Shown here: positions 25,826 to 37,900 of the stretch, piece by piece
How the letters are laid out: every line of letters begins with the position of its first letter
Numbering within the stretch: the stretch's first letter is position 1
Program-made: the position numbers and the translations under genes
The notes under the pieces: model-generated
Databases searched by the model: none
What the model was told of the DNA's origin: nothing
What the model saw: only the letters and a program-made list of their open reading frames with translations
NCBI RefSeq assembly: GCF_905220365.1
Contig: NC_061130.1
Span: 9,431,501 to 9,495,500, forward strand
Direction: 5' to 3'
DNA length: 64,000 bases
Source: Vanessa cardui
Lineage: Eukaryota; Arthropoda; Insecta; Lepidoptera; Nymphalidae

Positions 25826-25862
25826 GAACGATGTACCCTTACCCTAGGGGCCTGTGAAAGCG
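25826..25862 (+). other. 5' UTR part of the Dpr start-codon exon
   Basis: It follows the acceptor TTTGTTTTCAG and runs to the base before the start codon. It consists almost entirely of a nine-codon uORF and five spacer bases. Confidence 0.75.
25831..25857 (+). promoter_or_regulatory. Upstream ORF (8 residues) ending 5 nt before the Dpr start codon
   Basis: ATG at 25831 opens the frame MYPYPRGL and is closed by TGA at 25855-25857. The Dpr ATG follows at 25863 after the spacer AAGCG. The uORF start has A at -3 but T at +4. The main start has G at -3 and G at +4. Such an arrangement would reduce initiation at the main start or make it depend on leaky scanning, because reinitiation after a 5-nt gap is inefficient. 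The reading is direct; the regulatory effect is inference. Confidence 0.6.
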
Positions 25863-25920
25863 ATGGCGCGTACTACAGCCGCCTGCCTCTTTACGGTCCA
25901 TTTTCTCTCGTGCATTATTG
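25863..25920 (+). CDS. dpr: Dpr coding exon 1 (signal peptide)
   Basis: It encodes 19 residues plus one base (phase 1): MARTTAACLFTVHFLSCII, a short basic start, a hydrophobic core and a likely cleavage site just into the next exon. The donor is G|GTGAGT. It is supported by the exact phase match with the next exon and by its length. Confidence 0.88.
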
Positions 25921-28900
25921 GTGAGTTATTTGTACCCGTGCCTTGTTTTATGAAACGTTGTAAGCGATTTTGACCTTTATATGACCATTTTTGCAACGGT
26001 GCCATTATGTAAAAACATGACGATTTATGTGTCAATTCTCAGCGTACGTGACGTGCTGATAGTCGAGGATTACTTCTACAGAATTTTAAAATATTTTATT
26101 TATAATATGTGTGCTGTACCTTTATTGTGACATTCGGATTAATGACGAACATTATAATGGAATAGGATTGTTTTGGCTTACTAATTCGGTTTTTTGATGC
26201 AGTCATAACAGGTCAAAGGAATTGCATCTAACCAATGATTGTAGGTTCAAACAAAGACAAGCACCACTGAATATTCTTGTGCTTGTAATTCATCTCGTGT
26301 TCGACGGTGAAGGAAAACATCGAGAGGAAACCTGCATGTATCTAATTTTATAAAAATTGTGCAACTTGTGTATTCTACCAACCCGCATTGGAACAGCGTG
26401 GTCGAATATTTTCCAAACCTTCTCCTCGAAAGGGAGAGGAGGCCTTAGCCCAGCAGTGGGTAATTTATTGGCTGTTGTTGTTGTTATATTATAATAATGT
26501 AATATCAAAATGCAAAAACCGATAAATATTTACCAGATTAAATATATAACCATGGATAATTTAACAAAAATGGCTATTCCATAAAAAATAAATTATATTA
26601 TTATTTGAATTTTTTATTTGGCGAGGCAAAGATTTCTAGAGATATAGTTTAAAATAAAGAGGATATAAGTATAACATTAATAAATAATTTTACATTGAAT
26701 ATGTCATTATATTTGTAATCTTGGAGCTAGAATCTCTCTTCGGTATATTTTTAACAAAGTAGGAATACTTACTGTTGCGCCACAATATATTTACAATGCT
26801 TGGGGCTACTACTTGTAGACTTCCAGGCAGGATATGTAATATATGTACATACATTTTATATATAATTGTATTTAACTAACATGACTTTGCATTTTTAATG
26901 TTGAAAAGGATAGCTACTGAGTTTTTTGCCGATTCTTCTCGGTAGAATTTACATTCTAAGTAGCTTCATATTGTTTGTTAAATGATGATTTAAAAGTGCT
27001 TGGAAAAGCCTACTTCAATGAAATATATTTAGATTTGATTTTATCGTGGATCGAGATATTCAAATAATTCCATTATTTGATTCTTAATTTCATTATTGAT
27101 TCTTAATTTATATCACTAAAATTATTATTAGAACATTTAAAGCTTAACAAAAGTAGTTCGGTAGAATATTAATTATAGTATTGTATTATAAATAAATATT
27201 TTTGGATATTAATGTATGTATGTTATATCTATTCCGTGATATATTAGCATTTATCATGGAATACGTATAAGATATATTAATATTCTAATACTCATAAAAA
27301 ATACTCTGGGATAACCGAGGAATATTTATCTTTACCGTTAGATAGTAGCGACTCAAATCCTTGAATGAACTTTAAATTTGTTTTCTATACTCATACTGTT
27401 ATTGAAGTACGGTAGTAAAATATATTTAAATTGGTTTTCTGATTCTATTCTATTGAGCTGAGTACTTTTTTTTCTATAGATGTAATTATTATGTAAGTAA
27501 AATTAATAGGATTATTTCAATAAAGTGTAACGTAAATACTTACTTGTACTTAATTCCGTAGGAAATGTGACCTTTGTCCCGTAATAATTTACAGGCTGTT
27601 ACTTAGCGCCTTAAATTATTACCGGACAAAGGCCTCCTCTCCTATTAAGGAGAAAATTTAGAGGTTATTTCAACACGCTGCTCCACTACCGGTACGGTGG
27701 CATTTAATACGAGTCATAATAATAATACTCATAAGTTTATTAATATCTCTCTATAATTCTAATGCGATACGAGGTTAAGAGCTAGTAAGTCATAATAACC
27801 CTGTACTTGGAGGTCTCGCTCTTCTTATTATTCAAAAGTACTTGGTGCTTGCATATGCTCAAGACTTTGAAGATGAGGAGAGAAACAGTAATAAATATAT
27901 TTTATTAGTCAAAGAATACGATAAAAGGTTCATCAAGTGGTTCGACATTGAAAAAAGAAAATGACAGTATAACCGTCTGTTGACATACCCTGTCTGAATC
28001 CGTATTTTGATTTGGATAATAGCGCATCGAAGACTAAATCTTCTTATGACTAACATTCATTAATTTTCAAAGACCTTAAATAATATTTCTGCTGATATAG
28101 GAATTTGCCCTAAATTACTGACATCACTATTAACACATTTTAGACTGGTATATTAAAAGCATCTTCTAAATGCGAAAAAAATTCCTTTATAAAAACAAAG
28201 AGTATCCAAGTAGCAGAGTATAAGTACTATTTAATTTTTGCAAGTTTCAGGAATCTGATAAGGATGTTGTCACAGCCTGAGGCACTGTCAGTTTTCATCG
28301 ACATGAGAACGCTGTATACCTCTTTAGGAAAAGTATCCAATATCACAAAAGACTGTGAGAAAATTTAATCTAAAGAGTTACATTGTATAGAGTCATCAAG
28401 CGAGATTTTCAAAACCAGGGTTCTAATATACAAAAACAACTTTAACTTTAAAAATTCAATGTTGATATTTTTTGACGATTTTGAATAAGTGTTTGGAATT
28501 ATTCTTAAATTGTTATTTCCTATGTTATTTCTATCACATTATACATTTAAAAATTTTAATAAGATTGTTTCCAATACTACGTTATCTTTTTTATATTATA
28601 TTTAAAGTTTCATTGTTCGGATCAGATTTTTTTATTGCGGTATATGTTGTTGAATGATTTATTACCGGCTTAACGATATTTTTTACAGTTTTGAATTTTA
28701 TATGTTTCTATTTAATTGAAGTTTTTTTTTAAATATACTTAAGAAGAATTTCTACTTTAAACTAATTAGATTAAACTAATATACACATTATTGTATTGTT
28801 TTATTAGTATTCAATGACTAGATAATAATCGAATGTAAAAACCAGACTAAATTAGTAGATTTCTTAAGGATGTTTTTATTTCACGTCAAGATATTGTTTT

Positions 28901-31900
28901 TTACTAAGATTGACTAGAATTAAAACTTCGTTTTTATACTAAAATATCTATACTAAGCAAAAGCGGCATCTATAACTAGCCCTAAACAGACGATAGATTA
29001 TTAGCTCTTAGATCAAATTCAATCTTTTGCGAACTATTATAATTAAAATTAACAAATATTTCAAAGTGTCGAAAGAAAATATTACGAATTGAAGAATAAA
29101 TCTGTTGAGATAATATTGGTAACAATGATTTTTAAAAAAAAATCGTCTGGCCTTGAATAATAAACAAACCTGACTATCAATACAATTTTAAATATGTAAA
29201 TATTCACAATTTGTCTAAAAAAGAAAGTAGTGTCACCAATAATTACTAAAAGTACAAATATAAATATAAATCATGAACATTTTAAAAGACGACAAGAAAT
29301 GGTTCGGAAAATATAATAGCCTCAGGGACCAGACGTAAATCCTGATTGTCAGCTTGATTAAGTGTTAAATTTTAAATTATGATCCCTTAGCTCGGTGACG
29401 TGACATTTCATTGCTTTAGTTACAGCGCAATCTGATAATTTCAGCTGTAAAACAGATGTTTTCGCGAAGTCGATATTACTTTTTAGAATGTGTCTAGCTT
29501 TTTTTGCTTTATCTTTGATTATATTGCAAAGTCGCGCAACGTATTTTAGTAGTAAAATGTTGATGAAAGGAAAATACTTTCAGTATTGGCTCTCGATATA
29601 CAGAAAAAAAAATCAAATAACTGTGAACTTTTCAGAAATCATAATGTGGTCTTGTATTTTCTTTTTGAAGAGCGGCAGCGTTATTACACAAGAGACATGC
29701 CAGTTTCAGAGTCTATATTACGAAGTGTATTGACAATAAATGGAAAATTTAAAATCATCAATACCTGAAAATATAACATTGTGTAGTACTGAAGATTCCT
29801 TTTTATCGTGTCAATGAATTTCAACAGAATTTGTTCTTTAAATTCCAATTTACATTTTTATTTCATTTCAACTTGATATATTTAGACCATGAAGTAATTA
29901 TTATACACAATAAGTATTAATATATTACACAATACTTAGTGTCTATATGTTATAGATTTAATGTCGTATTTAGAAATTTGATTCACGTTTGACCACGTCA
30001 TTTGGAATAATTACAATGATTCAATGAAATAAAATCAAATAGAAAATGAATCTGCTGGCATTCTTGCAGTATTCCACGTAATCAATATTTAAGCAATTTA
30101 GGTGTTATTAATTTAGATCTGTACACTATATTTATTATTATATATACTTTTATAGCAATGATGTACTTATGTGTAATAATAAATTAAGTAAGGTATTATA
30201 TAAGTAAGGTTAAATTTTACAGCTAACAATGTATTTGATTCAATTAACTTGAACTGGTTTTCAAATTATACTTGTTTCGTGATAAAATAATGCTTTTTAT
30301 TTAACATCATTATATACTATTTTTCAAATCGAATAACCCTTTTCACCCAGGCTCGGATCTGAAAAAACCGGGAAAAAGACTAACTTTTTCTAGGTTCAAG
30401 CTTTTATCATATAAATTATATGCAATCAGCTCAGCGGCTTAGCGTTACGGACTGACAAAGTTACTAATGCATTTAGTTTTGCAATATTGCGTTGGTATGA
30501 GTATACCTGCATTTTCTCTTTGGATAATTATTTCGATTATAACTTACGTGAAAATAGGTTGAAAGTCACAAATAGCCTATATATGTAGTTTAGTGAACTT
30601 TGGAAAGGGGTAAAGTCCTATAGTCCAGACCTGCCACCCTTTTCTCTTTCTCTCGGTTTCTTCCTTGATACCCACGCAATCGATATCGTTTCAACTGGAT
30701 GTCCCACAACATTCGTCGTTCTTTAAGAAATGGGTCATTTTTTACCCAATGTTATAAATTATACTATGTATATACTCGAACAAATGATTTTATGCATCAT
30801 GATAGTTTTTGGTTCTCAATAAAATTGTTTTACATTAACATTTTATGTGGACATTATGTAGTCAGACAAAGTGATATTTTTAAGTGTATGCGCCCAATCA
30901 ATCTGTAGAAAAATGCAACAAAAAAACTGTTTTTTTTATTACTGCTAATTTTGTATTATACAAATTTCGTTGTTTAAATAGTTTTTTGATAAAGTTATTT
31001 TTTATGATAGTGTTACGGAATGTCGTAACGAAACAATATTTTACCCGATTTGGCTCAGCTCCCAAAAATGATTCAATAAAAAAATCTGCTCCATTTTTTT
31101 GACAGATACATGAAATCTATTAAAGGCATGTATGTATATGGAAATATTTTTAAATATCATATTTCAAGTTTTAGTCGACCGAAAAAAATACAATTTATTT
31201 TATAAAACTTGTCTGCAGTATATTCCTGTATATTTTTTTTCGACATCAGTATCGTATTTTACAAAAACAAAATGAAAATAAATTAATAAATTATCCTGAC
31301 CACCAAGTAATTGTGAGGCTATTTGAATAATTTTTATTTCTGGAACATCAATAACTTTGAAGATTTTGACTAAATAACTATTTATTAACTGTACATGAAC
31401 GTTATAAACACAATTATTTTAGATTGCAAGGATTTCAGACAACAAAAAAAATATAACAATTATATATCTGGAACACAATATCAAACATTTACTAATATAA
31501 CTTATTTGTTATTTTGAGTTTCATTTAAGTTTAAAGTATATCCATTATTTTCAATATAATCTAAAAAATGACAAAAAAAATAAGTTACAAAGGTTATCAA
31601 TATGAACAATTTAAAAACTAAATCATAATTAAACAATTTAAATGAAGTTTAATAAACAAAGACAATTTACTTATACTTCACGCTGAGTGGAAACACATAT
31701 ACAACATACATATGTTAGTAAATGTAACTCTTAATTTGACTTTGTCAACAGTAATACATCTTTTTATTATTAGTAAAGTAAAATAAAAATTCCTTAATCC
31801 TCTTTCAATATAACTTCCTTTAATCTATTTTTTTATAAGGTATAGTTTGGCGGACGAGCATGTGGGCCACCTGATGGTAAGTAGTCACTATCACCCATAG

Positions 31901-34900
31901 ACAATGACGCTGTAAGAAATGTTAACTATTAATAACATCGTCAATGTGCCACCAACCTTGGGAACTAAGATGTTATGTCCCTTATGCATGTAGTTACACT
32001 GGCTCACTCTACTACTCACACTAGACGGGCTTGCACAAAGCCCTACCACCAAGTAAAATGAAATATTCGAAATTCTTAACTTTAGAGTTGAAACTTTTAC
32101 AGACACTCATTTGATATTTTAAATTGTTGTTAAATCTCTTATTGATACAATGTCTTCTATTTTACAAATTCTATCCCATCTATCACCATTTTTTTTAATT
32201 TTTTATTCGATCTGATTCGTTTTCAAACATACAAAAAGCACATATCTTAGATTACTTTTCCACTAACCCGCATTGGAACAGCGTGGTGGAATATGTTCCA
32301 AGCCCTCTCCTCAAAAAGGGAGAGGAGGCCTTTAGCCCAACAGTGGGAAATTTACAGGCTGTTACTTTTTAGATTACTTGTTGTATTGACGATGTAAGAA
32401 TTGATTTGAGCTTGTTACAGGAGTAGTTTAGCATGTACTATGCATAAACATTAGCGTCCTACGAAATTTAACCATTCCTTATATCGCCAATAGGCTATCA
32501 ATACTAATTTGGGTTGAATAGATGATGAATAGGTATTACCAAGACGAGCTTGCAAATAGTCATCAATTAAAAATATGTATAAAAATTTTATAGTATTGAA
32601 AATTATTATATTTTAATGTAATGTTCATTCTTTGTTGGCAATTAAATGATTTATTTTGTATAATGCGTTGGAAGTTTGATAAGGGTGATCTATTTATTAT
32701 TCGTTTGAAGTTGACAAAGTTTTATTAGATTTTTTATAGGATTTCCCGTGCCTCTTACCTTTGAAATATATTTATTTATATTTAATCAAAATTCGAATTT
32801 TCTCATCAAAACTTTTGATGGCTTTTATACTAACTTATTGAAAAGTTTCAAACACGTGCCAACTAAAATCTGTTAAAGTGTTAGTATATTAATAATACAA
32901 TTTTCGTTTTTAATAGTTTATCTTTATATGATTTACCATTTTTTGACAGTGTGTCGACAAGACAACGGAAATAACCGTCCACGAGACCAGAGCACAGTCT
33001 CCGAGTCTTCTCGTCGGTTCCGAACCGAGTTCTTGGAAGACTGGCCTCAAGCTCCTGGATCACCATACTTTGACCCCAGCACTCAGGACAACGTAACCGG
33101 CTTAGTAGGACATCCGGTCACTTTACTATGCAAAGTGAAGAATTTACAAAATAGAACTGTAAGTAAACTATATATATTTTTTTTTATTCTACATTCTTAG
33201 TATTGTATTGAGTAATAGATTTTGGGATAATCTCGTGCCTATAAGACTTAATAAAATTATTATACATGTGACACAAATAAGTGTCTACGCAAAAAAGGAT
33301 CCTACGACATTAAACGAAAAATCACACCAAGTTCACCATGATAATTTATAAATAATATTAAATCTTCATACATCCAGCGAAGCTTAGTGTGGAACATATT
33401 ATTGCACACATATTATTGGGTTGCGATCGCTCGTGCAAACGCGTAACCTCGAGGAATAGTTATCCAACTTATTTATTATAGATTTTATTTCAATGTATGG
33501 TATTTTATATAATCATCATTAATTGAAATGAAATCAAATGAAAATGAAAAATTATTATTACCAGCCGGTGTAACTCCAATCTGAGAAAATAAAATAAAAT
33601 TTTATTCGTACCACAGATACATGTTGAGTAAAATACAAAAATATAGACATTCTATCTTCTTGAAAATAAAATACAATTGAACCCTACCATTGAAATGATT
33701 TGATCGAGTAAGAATTACGAGCGATATTGAAATATTTTAATTAAAGTTAATATTTCATTTTGCTTGAGACATTTCGTTTTTAACGGAATTCATGAATAAT
33801 ATAATTACATTATTAGAAAAAAATCGCTAAGAGAATTTCGTTCTAAATTGAAAATAATAAAACGTTTTTCATGCATAATTTAAACTGAATGATGAATTAG
33901 ACGTTCCTTGGCTTCAGAAACGTTTTGGCAAAGATGTCTTTATCATAGTATTTGCTGCACTGAAATTCTCATCTTAAGAACGGAAATGGGTCATAAATTT
34001 AGGGATGTCTTAATGTACGACGGTAAATCGACGTGTAGGAAAATCTACCTTTGCTCTCTTTAAATCTTCGTAATGTTGTGCATTGTGCTTTAAGTTGAAC
34101 AGAGATTCAAATTGTTTGTGTTTGTGAAAGTAAAAGTTTTCCCATAAGATAAACTCTATCATTCCTAGAAAGAAAAGATTTCGAATTTAATTTACTATTT
34201 ACTAGTATTCAATACACACATGTCTTTATTTTATTCAAAAATCCATTAACATAAGAATTAACAACATTAAATGCTTAAATATATATATACAAATATGAAC
34301 TAAAACTAGTTACTGTATAAATCTTGACCGCGTGGAATGGTGGCAAGAATGCTAGCAGCATTTCCCCGTTGAATCGCAATTCCGATCCTCTGGGCAAAAA
34401 ACGAACCAGCCCTCCTGTCACCAGTGGAGGCAATGAGGCGGGGTGTTATACTTTTGATGAAGCTTTTTGCACCACTACTCCAAGGGCCAAGCGTTTCGAC
34501 AGCAAATGGAACAAAAAAGTAATTAGACATAATACACGAATATTTAGTTATTTTTTTGGCTTCAGCTTTTTCCGCAGCGGCACCGGCTCTTAACATTGTT
34601 TCTCGGATATGAGATGGGGCCAACGTGTCAACACATGTAGCGTCCCACACAAGGGCCCGACCTCGTTCCCAGGGAACCAATGTTAATCCATCAGGTCTCT
34701 TACCATCATCACGACTAATTCCACGAGGCTCAGTAACAGCAGGAACGTCGATGGTGGCAAGAACCCTTTTAATTATGTCATTAAGAGAACCGTGGCGGAA
34801 AAGCCTACCTGAACTCCTTGGGCAAGAGAGACCATGTAAACCGAAAGAGTCTACCTCCTTTCCACACGGGCATCTGTGTTCAGAACACAGAGGTGTTCCC

Positions 34901-37900
34901 AGTCGGAAACCAATCGATATGCGAAAACATTCATTATCTAAAAGTGTCCCAAGATTTTTAGAGGGTAATGAATTCAACCAGTGACTAGACTCTTTAGATG
35001 ATAACGCTAGAAGCCTGGCACGGTCTTGAGCACTTGTTAAATTTTGTGTCAAACTGTGTAGTGTAGCGTGAACCAATGAAGAATCCCAAAGTTTTTGTTT
35101 TGTAACTTCCTTAGGGATATCATCATTAGGGCACTTTACCTTCCAGGTCTCTATCGCCTCAGTAACATTCATGATTTTTACAGATTTTGATATTATATTA
35201 GTATTCAATATATTATTAGTATTCAATATATATTTTTTAATTAATATTCATCAGTTGAAATAAAACTATTTATAACGGATTTGAATCGCGTATATTAATT
35301 ATTTTTGGCATCCCGACGTTTCGAGCACTTTACAGCGTTCGTGGTCACGGGTAGACAGTCTACCTGTGACCACGTTATGAATAGTTTTATTTCAATGTGT
35401 AATAATCGCGAAAATTTAAGACAACATAAGATTCATCAAGTTTAATTATACCAGCTTAAAATTAATTGGTGTCATTAAATCTGATTTATTTATTTCTTAC
35501 TTTGAAGAAGATGTATTACCTGTTGAGGTAATATAAAGGTAAATTAAAGCAACACAAAAGAAATAATAACTTATAATTAACAATGTATCATGATATTTTA
35601 TGAATATATATGTATATTTCATGTCAAATAAAAAAACATTAATTACAAAAAGAGTTAAAAAAATAATGAAATTTAAATTTAAACACAAACAGCTTATTTT
35701 TTTGTGGAACTTAATTGTCAATGTCACGAAATGAATCCAAAGATGAGAATTATAGAGATAAGACTGATTCGATCAACGATCAGTTGACGAATTTCACAAA
35801 AAGAAACTAGATATCATTCGATACATTCACAAATGTTAATTCAATGAAGTTTAACAGGACACGATTTTAAAACAATTTGACTCAACTATTTTTTTTTTTA
35901 ATTTATGAGCTCTTTGAAGAGTGGTAATAATAATACTCGTTATAATAATTTTAATTTGTTTAAGTACAAAGCTTTTCAATAAACTTGAAGTGCAGAAAGA
36001 CCTTTATCAAAACCCACGATGGCTAGAGTATGTATGTGGTAAATTAAAAAAAAATATCAACCTAATCTCAGTTCATAATAAAGTTTTACCTTTCAATAAT
36101 ATTCATTAATATATCAAAATCATAAATCTTTTTTTCTTTGGTGGGTCAAATCTTAAAGTCACCACAACTTTAAGATTTTTTTCTTCGAACAAAATTAATG
36201 GCTACATCGCTACCGTAGATACGATACTAGAGTTTCAGTAACACACTCTTAGACAAATACTCTTCGGATAAAAAGCTGGCATACTAATTATTTCTATAAT
36301 TAGTGAATAGTGACCTGACATGCCGCAATGGTAAGAATACTTATCTAAAATTTGCAGTGTCTAATGTTTATAACTCATTCTCGTCGCTCTAAAAAAACAT
36401 TGCGAGGAAACCTGTGTCGCAAATGTGGCAGATTAAGTTCTACATCATCTATTTAAATTTAAAGGAACCCTTACACCAATGGTGGGACATTTGCAGACTG
36501 TTACTAAAATAACGCCACATTTGGCAAAACTTCGCAACGGGTATAATAAAATATTTATAAACGACCAAAATAAATTAAGATATACCTACTAACCCAATTA
36601 TAACACATAACATGTATCTAACATCTCAGTGAATCCAAAATTTAATAACAACAAACTATTTGTTATTTTTGAGAGTTTAGTTCGCTTGTGCTTAATTTGT
36701 GTTTATAATTCATCTGTACGGTAATGAAGGAAAACATCGTGTGGTAACATGCATGAGTTGAATCAATTTTACATAAATATACAAACTGGTACCAGAGCAT
36801 AGTCAAATAAGTTTCGAAATTTTTCGTTAAAAAAATAGGAAATCTTGCCTCAGTAGTGGAAGTAAAGGTTTATATTTCACTTTATTATTCAAGTTTAACA
36901 ATAAAACTGACGAAAAAGTACCTAGAAGAAACAATATAAAGTATTTCAAGGACGTTAATGGACAATAAAGAAAGGGTCAACTGAAAAATGTATTTTCGTA
37001 GCGGTTTTAACAAAGCATAAATAAAAACGTCATTCTGACCCGGCCTTGCAATCTTGATCATGTACTAAAATATTAACGTAACCTATTTTGCAATATATCT
37101 CGCATTGAAGTAGTTGTATGTATTAATGTTTAATTTAAACCAGACTCGATTTGAAAAAAGAATTTTAAGTACCTTTGTGATAGTAATATTGAAATATTTA
37201 ATATTTAGGATATTCTATAAATATGTTAATACGTATGAACTTATTTTTCCTTTTTTTTCTTCATGTAAAATTCATCAGGTATATTATATGAAAATAAATT
37301 AGCAAGTCTAAAATACGTATTTACATATAAAGATACTGTTTCAATTTACTATAATAAAAATATGTTTTATAATTATGTAATTTTTCAAATATAATTTATT
37401 TCAATGTCTTGATGATCTTGAAATATACTTTATATTTCAAGATCATCAATTATTTTTTTTTAATCAGCAAATCTTTAATATAATTATTTCAAACATTTTA
37501 ACGTTACTATATAGCCGATAAAATTCTCGTAAGTGAAGCTTAATTGAGGCGATTGAAAATTGAAAAAAGGTAAATGCGTTATTTGTATGAATAAAATACT
37601 CATACGCTAAATATTTATTCAGGTGTCATGGGTGCGTCATAGAGACATCCATTTATTGACCGTCGGCCGCTACACGTACACTTCAGATCAACGCTTCGAA
37701 GCGCAACACAAGCCGCGGTCTGAAGAGTGGGCGTTACGAATCCGAAGCCCACAGCGAAGAGACTCTGGACAATACGAGTGCCAAATATCAACAACACCAC
37801 CGATTGGGCATGCGGTGTATCTCAACATAGTGGGTAAGAATTTGATCGGTAACAAACTATTTGTTTATTCATGAAAGAAACAATCAGACCATTTCAATGG

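Larger units (their letters stand above)
25921..32949 (+). other. Dpr intron 1 (between coding exons 1 and 2)
   Basis: 7,029 bp, phase 1. It contains SINE, LINE and repeat fragments listed separately. About 28450-30410 and 30540-31830 are AT-rich, with only short frames that carry no recognisable domain. Confidence 0.85.
33159..37622 (+). other. Dpr intron 2
   Basis: 4,464 bp, phase 0. It contains the truncated LINE, the foldback MITE, two SINE fragments and a perfect hairpin. About 33200-34200 and 35400-36330 hold only AT-rich sequence and a small hairpin at 36148-36178. Confidence 0.9.

Noticed and set aside
32928..32949. ATG upstream of the exon 2 acceptor as an alternative Dpr start
   Set aside because: The codons are the polypyrimidine tract and acceptor. 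Phase 1 joining to 25920 gives a proper signal peptide instead.
34625..34984. 119-codon frame on + opposite the LINE
   Set aside because: Shadow of the minus-strand LINE frame, which has recognisable motifs.
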